Origin: Symbiodinium natans
Lineage: Eukaryota; Sar; Dinophyceae; Suessiales; Symbiodiniaceae
DNA: 64,000 nucleotides
Direction of reading: 5' to 3'
Assembly (NCBI GenBank): GCA_905221605.1
Contig: CAJNDS010000446.1
Coordinates: forward strand, 167,501 to 231,500
The notes under the pieces were generated by a model. That model had not been told where the DNA came from. It was given only the letters and a program-made list of their open reading frames with translations, and ran no database searches. Positions 23,901-33,623 of the stretch are shown here, piece after piece; position 1 is the first letter of the stretch; every line of letters begins with the position of its first letter. Made by a program: the position numbers and the translations under genes.

Positions 23901-26900
23901 ATACCCTTTTAGGGATTAGATAGGGTACCTCATTCCCTCCCTACTAAGAGCCAGCCAGCTAAGAGGTGTGCCAGCGACTGAAGGGCCGCAATCTGGTTGA
24001 CCAGAAACTCGAGGAGTTCCACGCCAAGGGGCTGCGTTTGGGGGCTGAACTTGGGGGTTCGGGGCCTAAGGACCCGTAGAAACCCAAAATCCTAAAGCCC
24101 TAAAAGCGTCCTAAAGCCCTGAAGGCCCTCAAGCCCGAAAACCTAAGCCCACATAAACCCTGGAAGGCTAAATTGCTAGTCTAGTAGACTAGGGTTCAGG
24201 AAATGGGTTTGGGGCTCAAGGGGTTCGAGGGGGAGGGGCCAAGGAGGGGGGAAACCTATGGGGGCTAAGGGGGTTGTGGACAGAAGCGAATCACTTGAGA
24301 GTTAGCAAGAACAACCATCGGCACACAAGGTTAAAAGCTGGTGATCATGATGTGCGAAACCATCTGAGCTAATGAAGTGATCTAGGGTCGAGGGCTTTCA
24401 GGACAAACGCCTTACATACCCTAAGCCCGAAACCCTAAACCCTAAATCCTAAATCCTCAACCCTAACCCAGCATCCCACGCTCAAAGGCTTGAGAATGTG
24501 CGCGCCCGTCGCATGCCGGCCCAACAGGGACACAGCTAGATGAGGCCTCGATGCCCGAATCCAGATCCCTCCTTCGGATTCCCCGAAACCCGAAGCCCGA
24601 AGCCCCAAGCACCAAACATAGTGCTCAACAAAAGATGTGAAGAGACTACTCCTCGTCCACCAGAAGCCACAGCGCCCCCTCCCTCAAAAAAAAAACATAT
24701 AAGGTGTCTGGGCTCCTCTTTATGTGGTAAGTCCTACAGTCTTGAAGCCCTGAAGCTAAACCCTCACCGGCACAGGTCTACTTTAGAAACCCTAAGCCTT
24801 ACACCCCTAAACCCTAAACCCTAAACCCTAAACCCCTCAAACCCTAAACCCTAAACCGCTCAAACCCAAAACCCCTCAAGTCCCGCAACTTCTGTCGCCA
24901 TGTGCAGTGGCTCAGCCCCCGATGGTGGGCCCAAGGCCCGAACGAGGGGGTCGTCAGCGTGGTGGGGCTCTTGGGGTTTAGGGTTTAGGGGTTTAGGTCA
25001 AGGACCCTAAACCCTAAACCCTAAACGCTAAACCCTAAACTCTAAACCGACAGCTGCAATAGATCCCCCACACTGTGCCATACCCGTAAGGCCCTGGTTC
25101 TTAGTAGGGAATGAGGGAATGAGGGAATGAGGGAATGAGGGCCCTTATATGTACCCTTTAAGGGATTATACAGGGCCCTAATTCCCTCATTCCCTACTAA
25201 GAACCGGCCAGGCAAGTGGTTAGGGTTCCGGGTTCGGGGGTGCAGGGTCTAAAGGGTTGGGGTGTAGGGTTCGGGGGTGTCCGGGTGCAGGGTGTGGGGT
25301 GTTGGGCTGCCCTAAACCCTAAACCCTAAACCCGAAACTCGAAACCCGAAACCCGAAACCCTAAACCCTAAACCCTAAACCCTAAACCCTAAACCCTAAA
25401 CCCTGAACCCTAAACCCTAAACCCTAAACCCTAAACCCGGCCTTCCAGAGCGAAGTCGTGAGGTTGGCAAGCGGAAAGCTTTCCAGCCCTGCGACGACGT
25501 CGACCCCTCACTGAAGCTGGTCCGGCGACTCGCCAGACCCATGTTAGGGTTTAGGGTTTAGGGTTTAGGGTTTAGGGTTTAGGGTTTAGGGTTTAGGGTT
25601 TAGGGTTTAGGGTTTAGGGTTTAGGGTTTAGGGTTTAGGCTAATAGTGCTTTAGGGTTCTAGGGCTTTAGGGTTTTAGAGTTTAGGGTTTTTGGTTTAAT
25701 TTTTTTTGGGCTTTCGGGTTTTGGGGTGTTAGGGTGTTAGGGAGTTAGGGTTTAGAAGTGTAGGAGTTGCCTACATGGTCCATAGGCCGAAAGAGTAGGT
25801 AAGATTCAACCCAAGCAAGACCAGACCTGGCCCTCCTCCCTAAACCCTTTCTACCATATGTATTTAAACCTTAGCTGAATTTCAGAATAAGGCCGCTTCA
25901 TTTTCAGAATAAGGCCAAGGATCAGGCCAAAGGCGAATTCAATTTCAGAATGTTTCCGCTTTATTTTCAGAATAAGGCCGCTTCATTTTCAGAATCAGGC
26001 CGCCGTATATTCAGAATAAGGCCGCTTTATTTTCAGAATAAGGCCGCTCGTTCTTCGGAATTTGGCCGTGTTTTGCTTTCTCAATGTTATGGGATTCTCT
26101 GGGTGGGTGGGTGGGTGGGTGTTATATCAGAGCCGTAAATGAAGCTTTACCACAAAACTGCTCGACCCGGAGTGCTGAACCCTAAACCCTACACCCTAAA
26201 GCCCTAAAACCCTAAAACCCTAAAGCCCTAAAACCCTAAAAACCTAAAACCCTAAAACCCTCAAACCCTAAAACCCTCAAACCCTAAAACCCTAAAACCC
26301 TACCCTAAACCCCTCATGTCATGGAAGCTCCTGCGGGCCCAAGCATTCCCCTACAAAAGGTACCCTCGCCGCCCTTGCGGCTTGGTTATAGGATTCACAG
26401 GGGCTCAGCTTAGGGTTCAGGGTTCTAGGGTTTAGGGAAAGTTTAGGGCTAGGGTGTAGGGTTTAGGCGGTTTAGGGTTTAGGGTTTAGGGTTTAGGGTT
26501 TAGGGTTCAGGGCTCCCACATCCCCGCACCCTACTCCCTTAAACATCTTGTTCCCCAGGTCCGCCTCAGCAAACCTTGCGAAGCAGCCACCTGGCTGATA
26601 AGTTACCGGGGAGCTCAGGGTTTCGGATATAGGATACAGGGGGTTTAGGGTTTAGGGTTTAGGGTTTAGGGTCTAGGGTTTAGGGTATAGGGTTTGGGGT
26701 TGGTTTAGGGTTGGGAAGGTTCTTACGGGACAGCGAGCCGCGGGGCGTGACCCAGCTCGAGCTACTACTCGTGGAAGTTTGCCGAGTCGGGCCTAGGAGA
26801 CACAGAGAGCCCAGGGGTGGGTATTAGGGTTTAGGGTTTAGGGTTTAGGGTTTAGGGTTTAGGGTTTAGGGTTTAGGGGAGCACTGCGGGAAGTTTACAG

Positions 26901-27591
26901 CGATGGGTGCCGAGACTTGAACGCCTCATATAGCACTGGCGATGTGAGACACACCCTGACCCCCTAAAGTTTGCCCTAATCCACTCCTTAAGAGACCTGA
27001 AGCCTTCGAGATTTTGTGGGTTTGAATCATAATGACCGCATATGGGATTCTTAGGCAACTTGCAAGAAAGCAGGTTTTGAACCCCGCAAGGTTAACCCTT
27101 GCCCCCCGCAATCGACATTGTCAGAGACCAGGCTCTGGGGGTTCAGGGATCCTACACACCCGCACGAGTGTCGCCCTTTTCTGAGACTCCGCGGCGCCCC
27201 AGCCGACCCAAACACTTGCCAAGAACTGGGGTGAAGGCTTACTTCCTGTGTTTTGGGCAAGAGGAGAAGTGCTCATGTAGGGTAGAGAGCAGACGACTAA
27301 GCCCTCCGACAGAACCGGGCGTCCCCGCGCCGTCGCGCGGGCGGCGCTCGACGCGCTGGGTGAGGACCGCGAAGGTTACGCTAACGGTTTCGGGCTCAGG
27401 GTTCCTAGCTATAGGCACAGTGCACCTGAACAAGCAGAGCAAAACATTCCCACATTCCCCCCTCAGTTTGGTTAAGACGATCTTCGCCTAAACCGCAACC
27501 TGCGTTCCAGGACCGCGACCAAGCATGCCGACTCCTCCTCTCCGGGCTGGCGCTGGCTGTGCTGGACAGCGAGCCTTGCGAGGCGAAAATT
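16354..27591 (+). CDS. Unidentified spliced gene(s), run of short plus-strand exons
   Basis: I do not recognise the protein(s). Coding-looking islands with AG acceptors recur between telomeric introns: 16354-16452, 18288-18369, 19730-19840, 20065-20127, 21409-21478, 23966-24030, 24908-24966, 25449-25543, 26559-26609, 26719-26815, 27312-27378, 27511-27591. Several end at GC donors (19840, 24030, 24966). Residue composition is that of a soluble, partly helical protein; no catalytic motif is visible. Whether this is one gene, or the 3' part of one and the start of another, cannot be decided from sequence alone. Confidence 0.5.
17180..17258 (+). repeat. TCATCC/TCA microsatellite
   Basis: About 80 bp of TCCTCA and TCA triplets, which would read as poly-serine in one frame. 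Open sequence upstream (17021-17180) has no recognisable domain, so I treat it as a simple repeat, possibly inside an exon. Confidence 0.8.
17404..17520. mobile_element. Hairpin element, family 6 (GGGGGTTTCCGAAA ends)
   Basis: Left GGGGGGGGTTTCCGAAAGTA and right GATCTTCGTAAGCCCCC with paired internal arms (AATCCTACTATTTGGGGACC). Other copies: 38954-39047 and 55056-55255. Confidence 0.65.
17702..17802. mobile_element. Hairpin element, family 1 (TGGGATGTTCCCC ends)
   Basis: Left GGGATGTTCCCCCC then CAGTCCTTAATAAGGATT; right GGCTGTTAGTGTAAGGGGTAACATCCC. Family 1 consensus arms are GGGATGTTCCCCCTTATACT and AACAGTCCTTAATAGGGATT. Copies: 22499, 33407, 43399 (right arm only), 53304, 54591, 55866, 60317 (internal deletion). 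Confidence 0.8.
18288..18369 (+). CDS. Exon, unknown protein
   Basis: Reads VPVWHSHDLRIRVHLASIGQ, then PLVGDR. It starts right after a TTTAGGG tract, so the acceptor AG may be supplied by the repeat itself (TTTAG|GGG). Confidence 0.45.
18605..18662. repeat. (TA)n microsatellite
   Basis: TATATATA with GTATATA and CATACATA variants; non-coding. Confidence 0.85.
18680..19342. other. Unique stretch, no gene recognised
   Basis: About 660 bp almost free of telomere-like repeat. Several overlapping open frames exist on both strands, none with a recognisable motif. It ends at a long CCCTAAA array. Confidence 0.35.
19343..19515 (-). repeat. CCCTAAA array
   Basis: About 170 bp, mostly perfect; two units carry an extra CC (CCCCCTAAA). 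Confidence 0.9.
19730..19840 (+). CDS. Exon, 37 codons, GC donor, unknown protein
   Basis: Acceptor GTCTTCAG. It reads VSFRNFEGKVLEAVAQLPHE, then LQELLAALEKSRRRSIL, 111 nt exactly, ending CTT|GCATGG (GC donor). The second half has an amphipathic helical pattern. Confidence 0.65.
20886..20920. repeat. Poly-C tract (~35 C)
   Basis: Uninterrupted C run. Similar tracts are at 7660-7685, 33459-33477, 36371-36390 and 62600-62640, and G tracts at 21482-21505 and 56752-56770. Confidence 0.95.
21091..21395 (-). repeat. Composite array: CCCTAAA block then CCCTAAG block
   Basis: Canonical CCCTAAA units to ~21190, then ~100 bp of pure CCCTAAG, a short canonical interval, and another CCCTAAG block. Blocks of one variant point to recent unequal exchange or slippage. 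Confidence 0.9.
21409..21478 (+). CDS. Exon, unknown protein
   Basis: Acceptor CCCAG. It reads SGGKASSCLISMLDRRELPT, then PE. It is bounded by the CCCTAAG array upstream and a G23 tract downstream. Confidence 0.45.
22499..22597. mobile_element. Hairpin element, family 1, with probable 8-bp duplication
   Basis: Full hairpin from GGGATGTTCCCC to GGGTGAACATCCC. TTGGAGTT lies immediately left (22490-22498) and again just right of the element (~22601), consistent with an 8-bp target-site duplication. Confidence 0.8.
22598..23463. other. Intron-like stretch, no confident exon
   Basis: Unique sequence with open frames on both strands at 22634-23080 but no recognisable motif; then degenerate TTTAGGG at 23195-23360. 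Confidence 0.35.
23464..23580 (-). repeat. CCCTAAA array
   Basis: About 115 bp. A TTTAGGG array of opposite orientation follows at 23689-23765. Confidence 0.9.
23861..23952. mobile_element. Hairpin element, family 2
   Basis: Left GGTTCTTCGTAGGGAATGAG, right CATTCCCTCCCTACTAAGAGCC, with an internal palindrome GGTACCCTATATATACCC and its partner. It ends 13 bp before the coding island at 23966. Confidence 0.8.
23966..24030 (+). CDS. Exon, GC donor, unknown protein
   Basis: Acceptor AAGAG. It reads VCQRLKGRNLVDQKLEEF, then HAKG; ends GG|GCTGCG (GC donor). The intron 5' of it contains the family 2 hairpin. Confidence 0.6.
24908..24966 (+). CDS. Exon, GC donor, unknown protein
   Basis: Acceptor GTGCAG. 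It reads WLSPRWWAQGPNEGVVSVV, tryptophan rich; ends GG|GCTCTT (GC donor). Confidence 0.55.
25096..25205. mobile_element. Hairpin element, family 2, with GAGGGAAT expansion
   Basis: Ends GGTTCTTAGTAGGGAATGAG / CATTCCCTACTAAGAACC are perfect inverted repeats. GGGAATGA is repeated four times in the left arm only, so the left arm has expanded by slippage. Confidence 0.85.
25314..25438 (-). repeat. CCCTAAA array with CCCGAAA units
   Basis: About 125 bp; on the other side of the exon at 25449 an opposite-orientation TTTAGGG array runs 25543-25640. Confidence 0.9.
25449..25543 (+). CDS. Exon, unknown protein
   Basis: Acceptor TTCCAG. It reads RSREVGKRKAFQPCDDVDPS, then LKLVRRLARPM, a charged segment, flanked by telomeric arrays of opposite orientation. 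Confidence 0.6.
25882..26065 (+). repeat. Minisatellite, ~22-bp unit TTCAGAATAAGGCCGCTTTA
   Basis: About eight units of TTCAGAATAAGGCCGCTTYATT with point differences (GTATAT, GAATCAGG). Not telomere-derived. A GGGT run follows at 26101-26122. Confidence 0.85.
26176..26310 (-). repeat. CCCTAAAA (8-mer) array
   Basis: About 14 units of CCCTAAAA, the Chlamydomonas-type TTTTAGGG variant, in a genome whose main unit is the 7-mer. Flanked by canonical units. Confidence 0.85.
26559..26609 (+). CDS. Exon, unknown protein
   Basis: Acceptor TTCCCCAG. It reads VRLSKPCEAATWLISYR. Short island between two TTTAGGG tracts. Confidence 0.5.
26719..26815 (+). CDS. Exon, unknown protein
   Basis: Reads FLRDSEPRGVTQLELLLVEV, then CRVGPRRHREPR; leucine-rich helix. 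A TTTAGGG array follows at 26822. Confidence 0.5.
27312..27378 (+). CDS. Exon, unknown protein
   Basis: Acceptor ACAG then a frame reading RAVARAALDALGEDREGYA. Together with the next island it has a helical-repeat feel, but no family is proven. Confidence 0.5.
27511..27591 (+). CDS. Exon, unknown protein
   Basis: Acceptor TTCCAG. It reads DRDQACRLLLSGLALAVLDS, then EPCEAKI; helix of ARM/HEAT-like pattern (inference). Last coding island before the AT-rich block. Confidence 0.55.
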
Positions 27592-27813
27592 CGTGGGGGG
27601 ATCCTGGGACTGGGAGTTGGGTTATTTAGGGTTTAGGATTCAGGGTTTCGGGCTTAGGGTTTGACGGTTTAGGGTTTGAGATTGTCGGGTGTGATGGTTT
27701 AGGGTCTGAGGGTTCATAGGGTTGCGACGTTTGCTTTTCGGGGGTTGAGTTGGGGCTTTCTTCATTGTCTTCGTTTGCTTCTCTTCTTGTCTGGCCAGAC
27801 TGGAGCCTACAGA

Positions 27814-27937
27814 CCCTAAACCCTAAACCCTAAACCCTAAACCCTAAACCCTAAACCCTAAACCCTAAACCCTAAACCCTAAACCCTAAACCCTAAACCC
27901 TAAACCCTAAACCCTAAACCCTAAACCCTAAACCCTA
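27814..27937 (-). repeat. Perfect CCCTAAA array
   Basis: About 17 perfect units, marking the left border of the AT-rich island. Confidence 0.95.
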
Positions 27938-28035
27938 GGCATAGGCATCAACAAAAAAAACATCAAAAAGAAAAAGAATAGGGATCAAAAAACAATAATA
28001 AGGATCAAAAAAAATAAGCCATCCGGCCCACCTGC

Positions 28036-28235
28036 GTGGTCCTCTTGTCCCGTGGTCCTCTGGTCCCGTGGTCCTCTGGTCCCGTGGTCCTCTGGTCCCG
28101 TGGTCCTCTGGTCCCGTGGTCCTCTGGTCCCGTGGTGCTCTGGTGCCGTGGTCCGTGGTCCCCTGGTCCTGTGGTCCCCTGGTCTTGTGGTCCCCTGGTC
28201 CTCTGGTCCTCTGGTCTGCTTGTCTGTCCGCCTGG
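28036..28235 (+). repeat. 16-bp minisatellite GTCCCGTGGTCCTCTG
   Basis: About twelve units, decaying at the right end. All three plus-strand frames stay open because the unit lacks stops, so the open frames here are repeat artefacts. Confidence 0.95.
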
Positions 28236-28342
28236 TCCTGCGGGTCCTAGGTGTATAAATAAATAATTATATTAAACAAATAAATAAAAATCAATAAATA
28301 TAAATATAATATACACACACGATAGTGAAGGTCAACGTGTGT

Positions 28343-28755
28343 TTATATCTATGTATGTATGTATGTATGTATGTATGTATGTATGTATGTATGTATGTAT
28401 GTGCATATATATATATATATATACATATTACAGAATTCACATTACTATATATATACATATTACATAATTCACATTACATTACACATTACCTATTGTCTAT
28501 TATACATTATATATTATATTGTATATTATGTATTATGTATCATGTATTATGTATTATGTATTATGTATTATGTATTATGTATTAATTATGTATTATGAAA
28601 TGTATATTATATGCTTTATATTATGTATTCTGTATTATTTATATTATGTAATCTGTATTATGTATTATGTATTTCGTATTGTATTATGTATTATGTATTA
28701 TGTATTATGTATTATGTATTATGTATTATGTATTATGTATTATGTATTATGTAGT
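28343..28755. repeat. TATG and TATTATG microsatellites
   Basis: (GTAT)n at 28350-28400, (TA)n at 28404-28424, then long (TATTATG)n and relatives to 28755. AT-rich, non-coding. Confidence 0.95.
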
Positions 28756-28873
28756 GTATATTTATTAGAGACGTGTTTACTATATTCGAAGCCGGATATA
28801 TATATGGACATATATCTATAGATATACATAAAATACGAAATAGCAAATACTTAAAGACGCCGAAAAAATCTGC

Positions 28874-29383
28874 AGGGCCAGGAGTTTTAAAACTCCTCTT
28901 GTGGCTAAGCAAGGAGTTTTAAAACTCCTGGCCCCGAAGATTGAAGATTGAAGATTCCCCAGAACTCTTTCCAGGAATCTTCAATCTTCAATCTTAGGGG
29001 CCGGGAGTTTTAAAACTCCTCTTGTGGCTAAGCAAGGAGTTTTAAAACTCCTGGCCCCGAAGATTGAAGATTGAAGATTCCCCAGAACTCTTTCCAGGAA
29101 TCTTCAATCTTCAATCTTAGGGGCCGGGAGTTTTAAAACTCCTCTTGTGGCTAAGTAAGGAGTTTTAAAACTCCTGGCCCCGAAGATTGAAGACTGAAGA
29201 TTCCTGGAAAGAGTTCCGGGGAATCTTCAATCTTCAATCTTCAGTGGCAGGAGTTTTAAAACTCCTCTCGTGGCTAAGCAAGGAGTTTTAAAACTCTTGG
29301 CCCCGACAATCTTCAATCTTCGGTGGCAGGAGTTTTAAAACTCCTCTCGTGGCTAAGCAAGGAGTTTTAAAACTCCCGGTCCT
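28874..29383. repeat. Array of perfect hairpins, ~126-bp period
   Basis: Five units. Each has GGAGTTTTAAAACTCC (itself palindromic) on both sides of a TTGTGGCTAAGCAA spacer, followed by GAAGATTGAAGATT and its inverted partner AATCTTCAATCTTC around CCCCAGAACTCTTTCCAGG. Each unit can thus form two successive stem-loops. The last two units are shortened, and one spacer centre is inverted. Confidence 0.9.
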
Positions 29384-29569
29384 GAAGATTTTTTCTTATG
29401 GTTAAAAATATATTCCGCAACTCTAGGCCATGGTATTGTATATTACGCCACTGAAAGTGGTTCCAGTATGTATGCGTTGAATCGACTCAATTTCGACGCG
29501 CAGCTTGGGCTATAAACGCGCAGTTTCCAGCCATAGCATACGCGTACTCCTCATATAAGGTTTGAAGGT

Positions 29570-30130
29570 TATGTGTTTCAGTTTAATTGCAGGCTTAGGT
29601 TGAAAATCATTTATCTTAAGCCCTAAACCTTTAAACCTTAACCCTATAAAGTTTCCGGGCTGCAGGTTTCGGTTTAATTGCACGTCAAGGGTTAACTACC
29701 AATATCTTAAACCCTAGACCTTGAATTAACCCATAAAGTTTAAGGGTTTCGGTGTACTGGCAGGTCAAGGTTTAAATGCCTATATCTTAAACCCTAAACC
29801 TTTAAATCTTAACCCTACAGGGTTTAAAGGTTAAAGAATTAGGCTTAATTATTTGTTTCATTCTAAGGGTTTCGGGGCTTTTCTTTAAAACCCTAAACCC
29901 TGGATCGATAGGGGTTTAGAGTGCCTATATCTTAAACCCTATACCTTTAAACCTTAACCCTGCAAGGGTTAAAGGTTTCGCGTTTCCGTTGAGTTGTAGG
30001 TCAAGGTTTACATGTCTAAACTTAATCCTAAACCTTTAAACCTTAACCCTATAGGGTGTTTAAAGGTCCAGGGTTGAGGTTTAATTGCTTAACCCTACGT
30101 TAACACCCTAAACCCTGGACCGATAGGGTT
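29570..30130. repeat. ~125-bp tandem repeat with degenerate telomere-like words
   Basis: Four units sharing CTTAAACCCTAAACCTTTAA, ACCTTAACCCTA, GGGTTTCGG and AGGTCAAGGTTTA. Moderately diverged. Confidence 0.75.
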
Positions 30131-30489
30131 TTGGAGAATAAGCCTGACAACACCCTTAAACAAACGCAGAACGCGCAGCGGAGTGAAGTAGAGGGGAGGG
30201 GGGGGGGAGGGGGGTGGTGGGGAGTGTTTTTTGGTCCTGCTTATTTTGGAAGACCGACCCCTGGCACCCTCTCCCCTTTTAATTAGAAGCAAACTAAGTC
30301 CTTATAAGCAAATTTGTTGTGTTGTGGAGATTGAGTACACAGATTACATGCCAACTCATACATATAAAGCCGATACACAGTATGAATATGCATGTGAGTA
30401 TTGCAACATTACGACGACTTCAATCTTTAGTTTGAGGGTCGATTCAAAACTGAATCGGCCGATTCAAGTTTGAATCGGACATATTTCAT

Positions 30490-31680
30490 CATTATATTGG
30501 ATCCCGCTCTTTAGGACTTTTTGGCGAGCAGGATTTAGGGAATAGGCGCTGAAGTGGGGAGCATCCCAAAGCTTAGTTCCCAAATCCTATTTTCTAAGGG
30601 AGCCCAAACCTTATCGCTAAGGCTTTAGCGTTAGCGAGAAGATTTATTGAGCAAGGTGGGCTTTTGTATGAGTTAGGGGGGGGGGTCTCATTTTTGGGGT
30701 TTTAAGGCTATTTTTTAGGTTCCCTCTTTAGGATTTGGTGACTCCCTCCCACCCCCCCTTCCCCAATAGGATTTAGGGAGTAAAATTAAGAGAATAAGAT
30801 TGAGGGATCCTTCTTTGTTGACTTTAGCGATAAGATCTACTGAGCAAGGTTCTTTATATAATAGGATTTAGAGAGTAAAGCTAAAGGAATGCTGTTTAGG
30901 ATTTAGGGGATCTCCTCTGTAGGATTTAACCCCCCCTTAAGCAATAGGATTTAGAGAGTAAAACTAAGGGAATGCTTTTTAGGATTTAGGGGACCTCCTC
31001 TTTAGGATTTAGCCCCCCCCCCCTTTAGGCGGCCTTAGCGAGTTAATTTCAGGGAACCAGATCTAGGGATCCCGATAAGATTTTATCCGAGCATCTGTTT
31101 AATTGGTGGGACCCCCGGCCCACCGCAATAAGTAAGAAAGGCAGGGCACTGCAATAATGAGACCATGGCAATGTATGCATTCTCTATTAAGCACATTAGG
31201 AATATATTGTAGTTTCGACGATCCAGACTGCAGCTCAGAAATCAAAAACGAAGCCTGCAGACAGATTTTTGAACCCCCCCGGAAACAATTCTTTCAATGT
31301 GGCGGTATTTCCCCATATGGAAACCCCCGTAATGGAAAGCAGTCTCACAGCCGGATTTTCGACGAAAAATATTTCTTTAAATGTGGAGGTAGTAATTCCC
31401 TTTTGGAATTCAGCGGCTCTCCTCTTCAGAATTTCAAGACTTCCCTCTTTAGGGCTTTGGGAAAAGACTTAGGGAGTAAAATCATGGGAATATGATTTAG
31501 GGACCCCGCTCTTTAGGATTTAGCGAGAAGATTTAGTGAGCCATTTAGTGACCCACCGCCCCCCCCCCGCCCGCACCAGATTTAGGGACTGAGGGAATAT
31601 GATTCAGGGAATACGATGTAGGGATCCCGTGCTTTCGGACTTAGCGAGCAGGATTTTGGGAACAGGCTTCGTTTTTTCGG
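30490..31680. repeat. AT-rich degenerate repeats (GGATTTAGGGA family)
   Basis: Recurring words GGGATCCCGCTCTTTAGGA, TTAGCGAGMAGATTTA and GATTTAGGGAGTAAAA, with poly-C/G runs. No gene recognised; short open frames at 31157-31495 have no motif. Confidence 0.6.
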
Positions 31681-31817
31681 AAATAGGGGTTTATGCAATA
31701 GAAAATTGTGCGAATAAGGTTAAAGGATTTAGGAAGCCGGTCTCCATTTTGAAGCGTTTTGGTGTCACGCAAGTGTAGAAAATTAGAAAACGGTAGGTTT
31801 TGGAGGGGGGGGGTAGC

Positions 31818-31818
<1 letters not shown>

Positions 31819-31882
<64 letters not shown>

Positions 31883-32110
31883 CATATGGTTATATGTCAT
31901 ATATTGCATATCATATATTGTATATTGTATATTATATACTGCATATAATGCAGAATATAAAGTATATAACATAGAATATATACATAATATATACATAATA
32001 GACAATATATAAAATATATAAAATTATTATTAATAAATAATTAATTAGTTTATTATTTATTATTCATTATATAGTATATTTTATATATTATGTAGTATGT
32101 ATTATATATT
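31819..32110. repeat. (TA)n microsatellite
   Basis: About 60 bp of pure TA (31819-31880) then TATA-rich sequence to ~32110. Confidence 0.95.
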
Positions 32111-32340
32111 GTTCTTTGAAGCCATTGGAATGCAAAGAAAATGGAAGTTTTTTTGCTTAAAACATGTAGAAGTAGAGTTTTTCCGATGGAAACATAGAGA
32201 TAATCGAGGATTTCTCATGAAAACGTGATGACAGTAGACGTTTTCTTGTGGGAGTATGAAGAAATAGAGGCTTTCCCATTGAAAGATCGAGAAAATAGAA
32301 GGTTTTCCAACCACTACCACCACTTCTACGCATCGTGCGA

Positions 32341-32496
32341 ACATTGTTTGCAAATGGGGGGGGCTGCGCCCCCCCCAAACCCCCCGCTGTTTTTTTAAGC
32401 TGTGCAAAGCGTGCTGCAAAGCCAAGTGGGGGGGGGGGGCTGCGCCAACCCCAACCCCCCCGCGTTTTTATCAAGCTGTGCCACTGCAAAGCGTGC
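32341..32496 (+). repeat. Tandem duplication with poly-G, ~90 bp
   Basis: GGGGGGGCTGCGCC ... AAGCTGTG...GCAAAGCGTGCT occurs twice (32353-32420 and 32428-32495). A poly-C/A block follows at 32567-32620. Confidence 0.8.
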
Positions 32497-32715
32497 TTTA
32501 TGAATCTTGTTGAAGCCATTGGGATACTAAAAAGTTTAAGTTTTTCTTAAAATATATGGAAATAGATGGGGGAACCCCCCCCCCCCAACCCCCCCCCCCA
32601 ACCCCCCCTCCCCCCGCTGTATTCCAAGAGGAAAATTGTTTTTTTGTTGATGCTTATTTGTTTTTTTTGATCCCTTGGGACTATTTTTTTTGATGCTTAT
32701 TTTTGTTGCTCCTCA

Positions 32716-32830
32716 CCCTAAACCCTAAACCCTAAACCCTAAACCCTAAACCCTAAACCCTAAACCCTCAACCCTCAACCCTCAACCCTAAACCCTAAAC
32801 CCTAAACCCTAACCCTGAACCCTGAACCCT
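32716..32830 (-). repeat. CCCTAAA array
   Basis: First dense telomere-like array after the AT-rich island, so the island runs ~27.94-32.71 kb. Confidence 0.9.
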
Positions 32831-33242
32831 ACAGTGCCCTAACACCTCTAACCCCCCCGCCCCCACCGCCTATTGTTCGAAGCTCCCCAAACCCTGCAAC
32901 ACCCTGAGCCCCAAGACCCTAAACCCTAAACCCTAAACCCTAAACCCTAAACCCCCAGGTTGCCGGTCGTGTTTTTAGCTTTGTGCGCTATACTCGCCGG
33001 CGAGAGGTTGAACCTAAGATTGCCCTCCAAAACCCACATCGGGGATGGGTTAGGGTTTAGGGTTTAGGGTTTAGGGTGTAGTGTTTAGGGTTTAGGGTTT
33101 ACGGTTTAGGGTTTAGGGTTTAGGGTTTACGGTTTGGGGTTTAGGGTTTAGGGTTTAGGGTTGGGGGCTCTGACTTTATTGCAGGAGAAGTTTAGGGTTT
33201 GGGGTTTAGGGTTGAGGGTTTATGTTTACTGAAAGCTCAACG

Positions 33243-33390
33243 TTATTCAGATTCAGGGCCCCTCGAGACATTCTTTGCAGTTTAGGGTATCAACAAAAAG
33301 GGGCATGGTTTACCTTTATTCAGATTCAGGGCCCCTCGAGACATCTATTCTTTGCAGTTTAGGGTACCAAAAAAAGGGGCATGATTTAGC
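33243..33390 (+). repeat. ~75-bp tandem duplication
   Basis: TTATTCAGATTCAGGGCCCC ... TTTGCAGTTTAGGGTAYCAA ... AAAAGGGGCATG occurs twice head to tail with few differences. Non-coding intron sequence. Confidence 0.85.
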
Positions 33391-33406
33391 TTCAGCCGTA
33401 AACCTT

Positions 33407-33600
33407 GGGATGTTCCCCCGTATACTAGCAGTCCTTAGTAGGGATTGTACAACCCTGCCCCCCCCCCCCCCCCCCCCTATTATATTGGAGCTGTTAGTAC
33501 CCTAAACCCTAAACCCTAAACCCTAAACCCTAAACCCTAAACCCTAAACCCTAAACCCTAAACCCTAAACCCTAAACCCTAAACCCTAAACCCACCTAAA
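33407..33600. mobile_element. Family 1 hairpin cut by a CCCTAAA array
   Basis: Left arm GGGATGTTCCCCCGTATACT and centre with C19 are intact. The right arm reads GAGCTGTTAGTAC and then changes directly to CCCTAAA units (33501-33595); the terminal AAGGGGGAACATCCC is missing. The telomeric array has replaced the element's end. Confidence 0.75.
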
Positions 33601-33623
33601 CCCACCTAAGCCCTGGAAGACAG

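Noticed and set aside
28036-28266. Three overlapping plus-strand open frames (WSRGPLVP repeats)
   Set aside because: Produced by the 16-bp minisatellite, which lacks stops in any frame.
28325-28821. Tyr/Met/Cys-rich open frames
   Set aside because: Translations of TATG microsatellites; no coding bias or motif.
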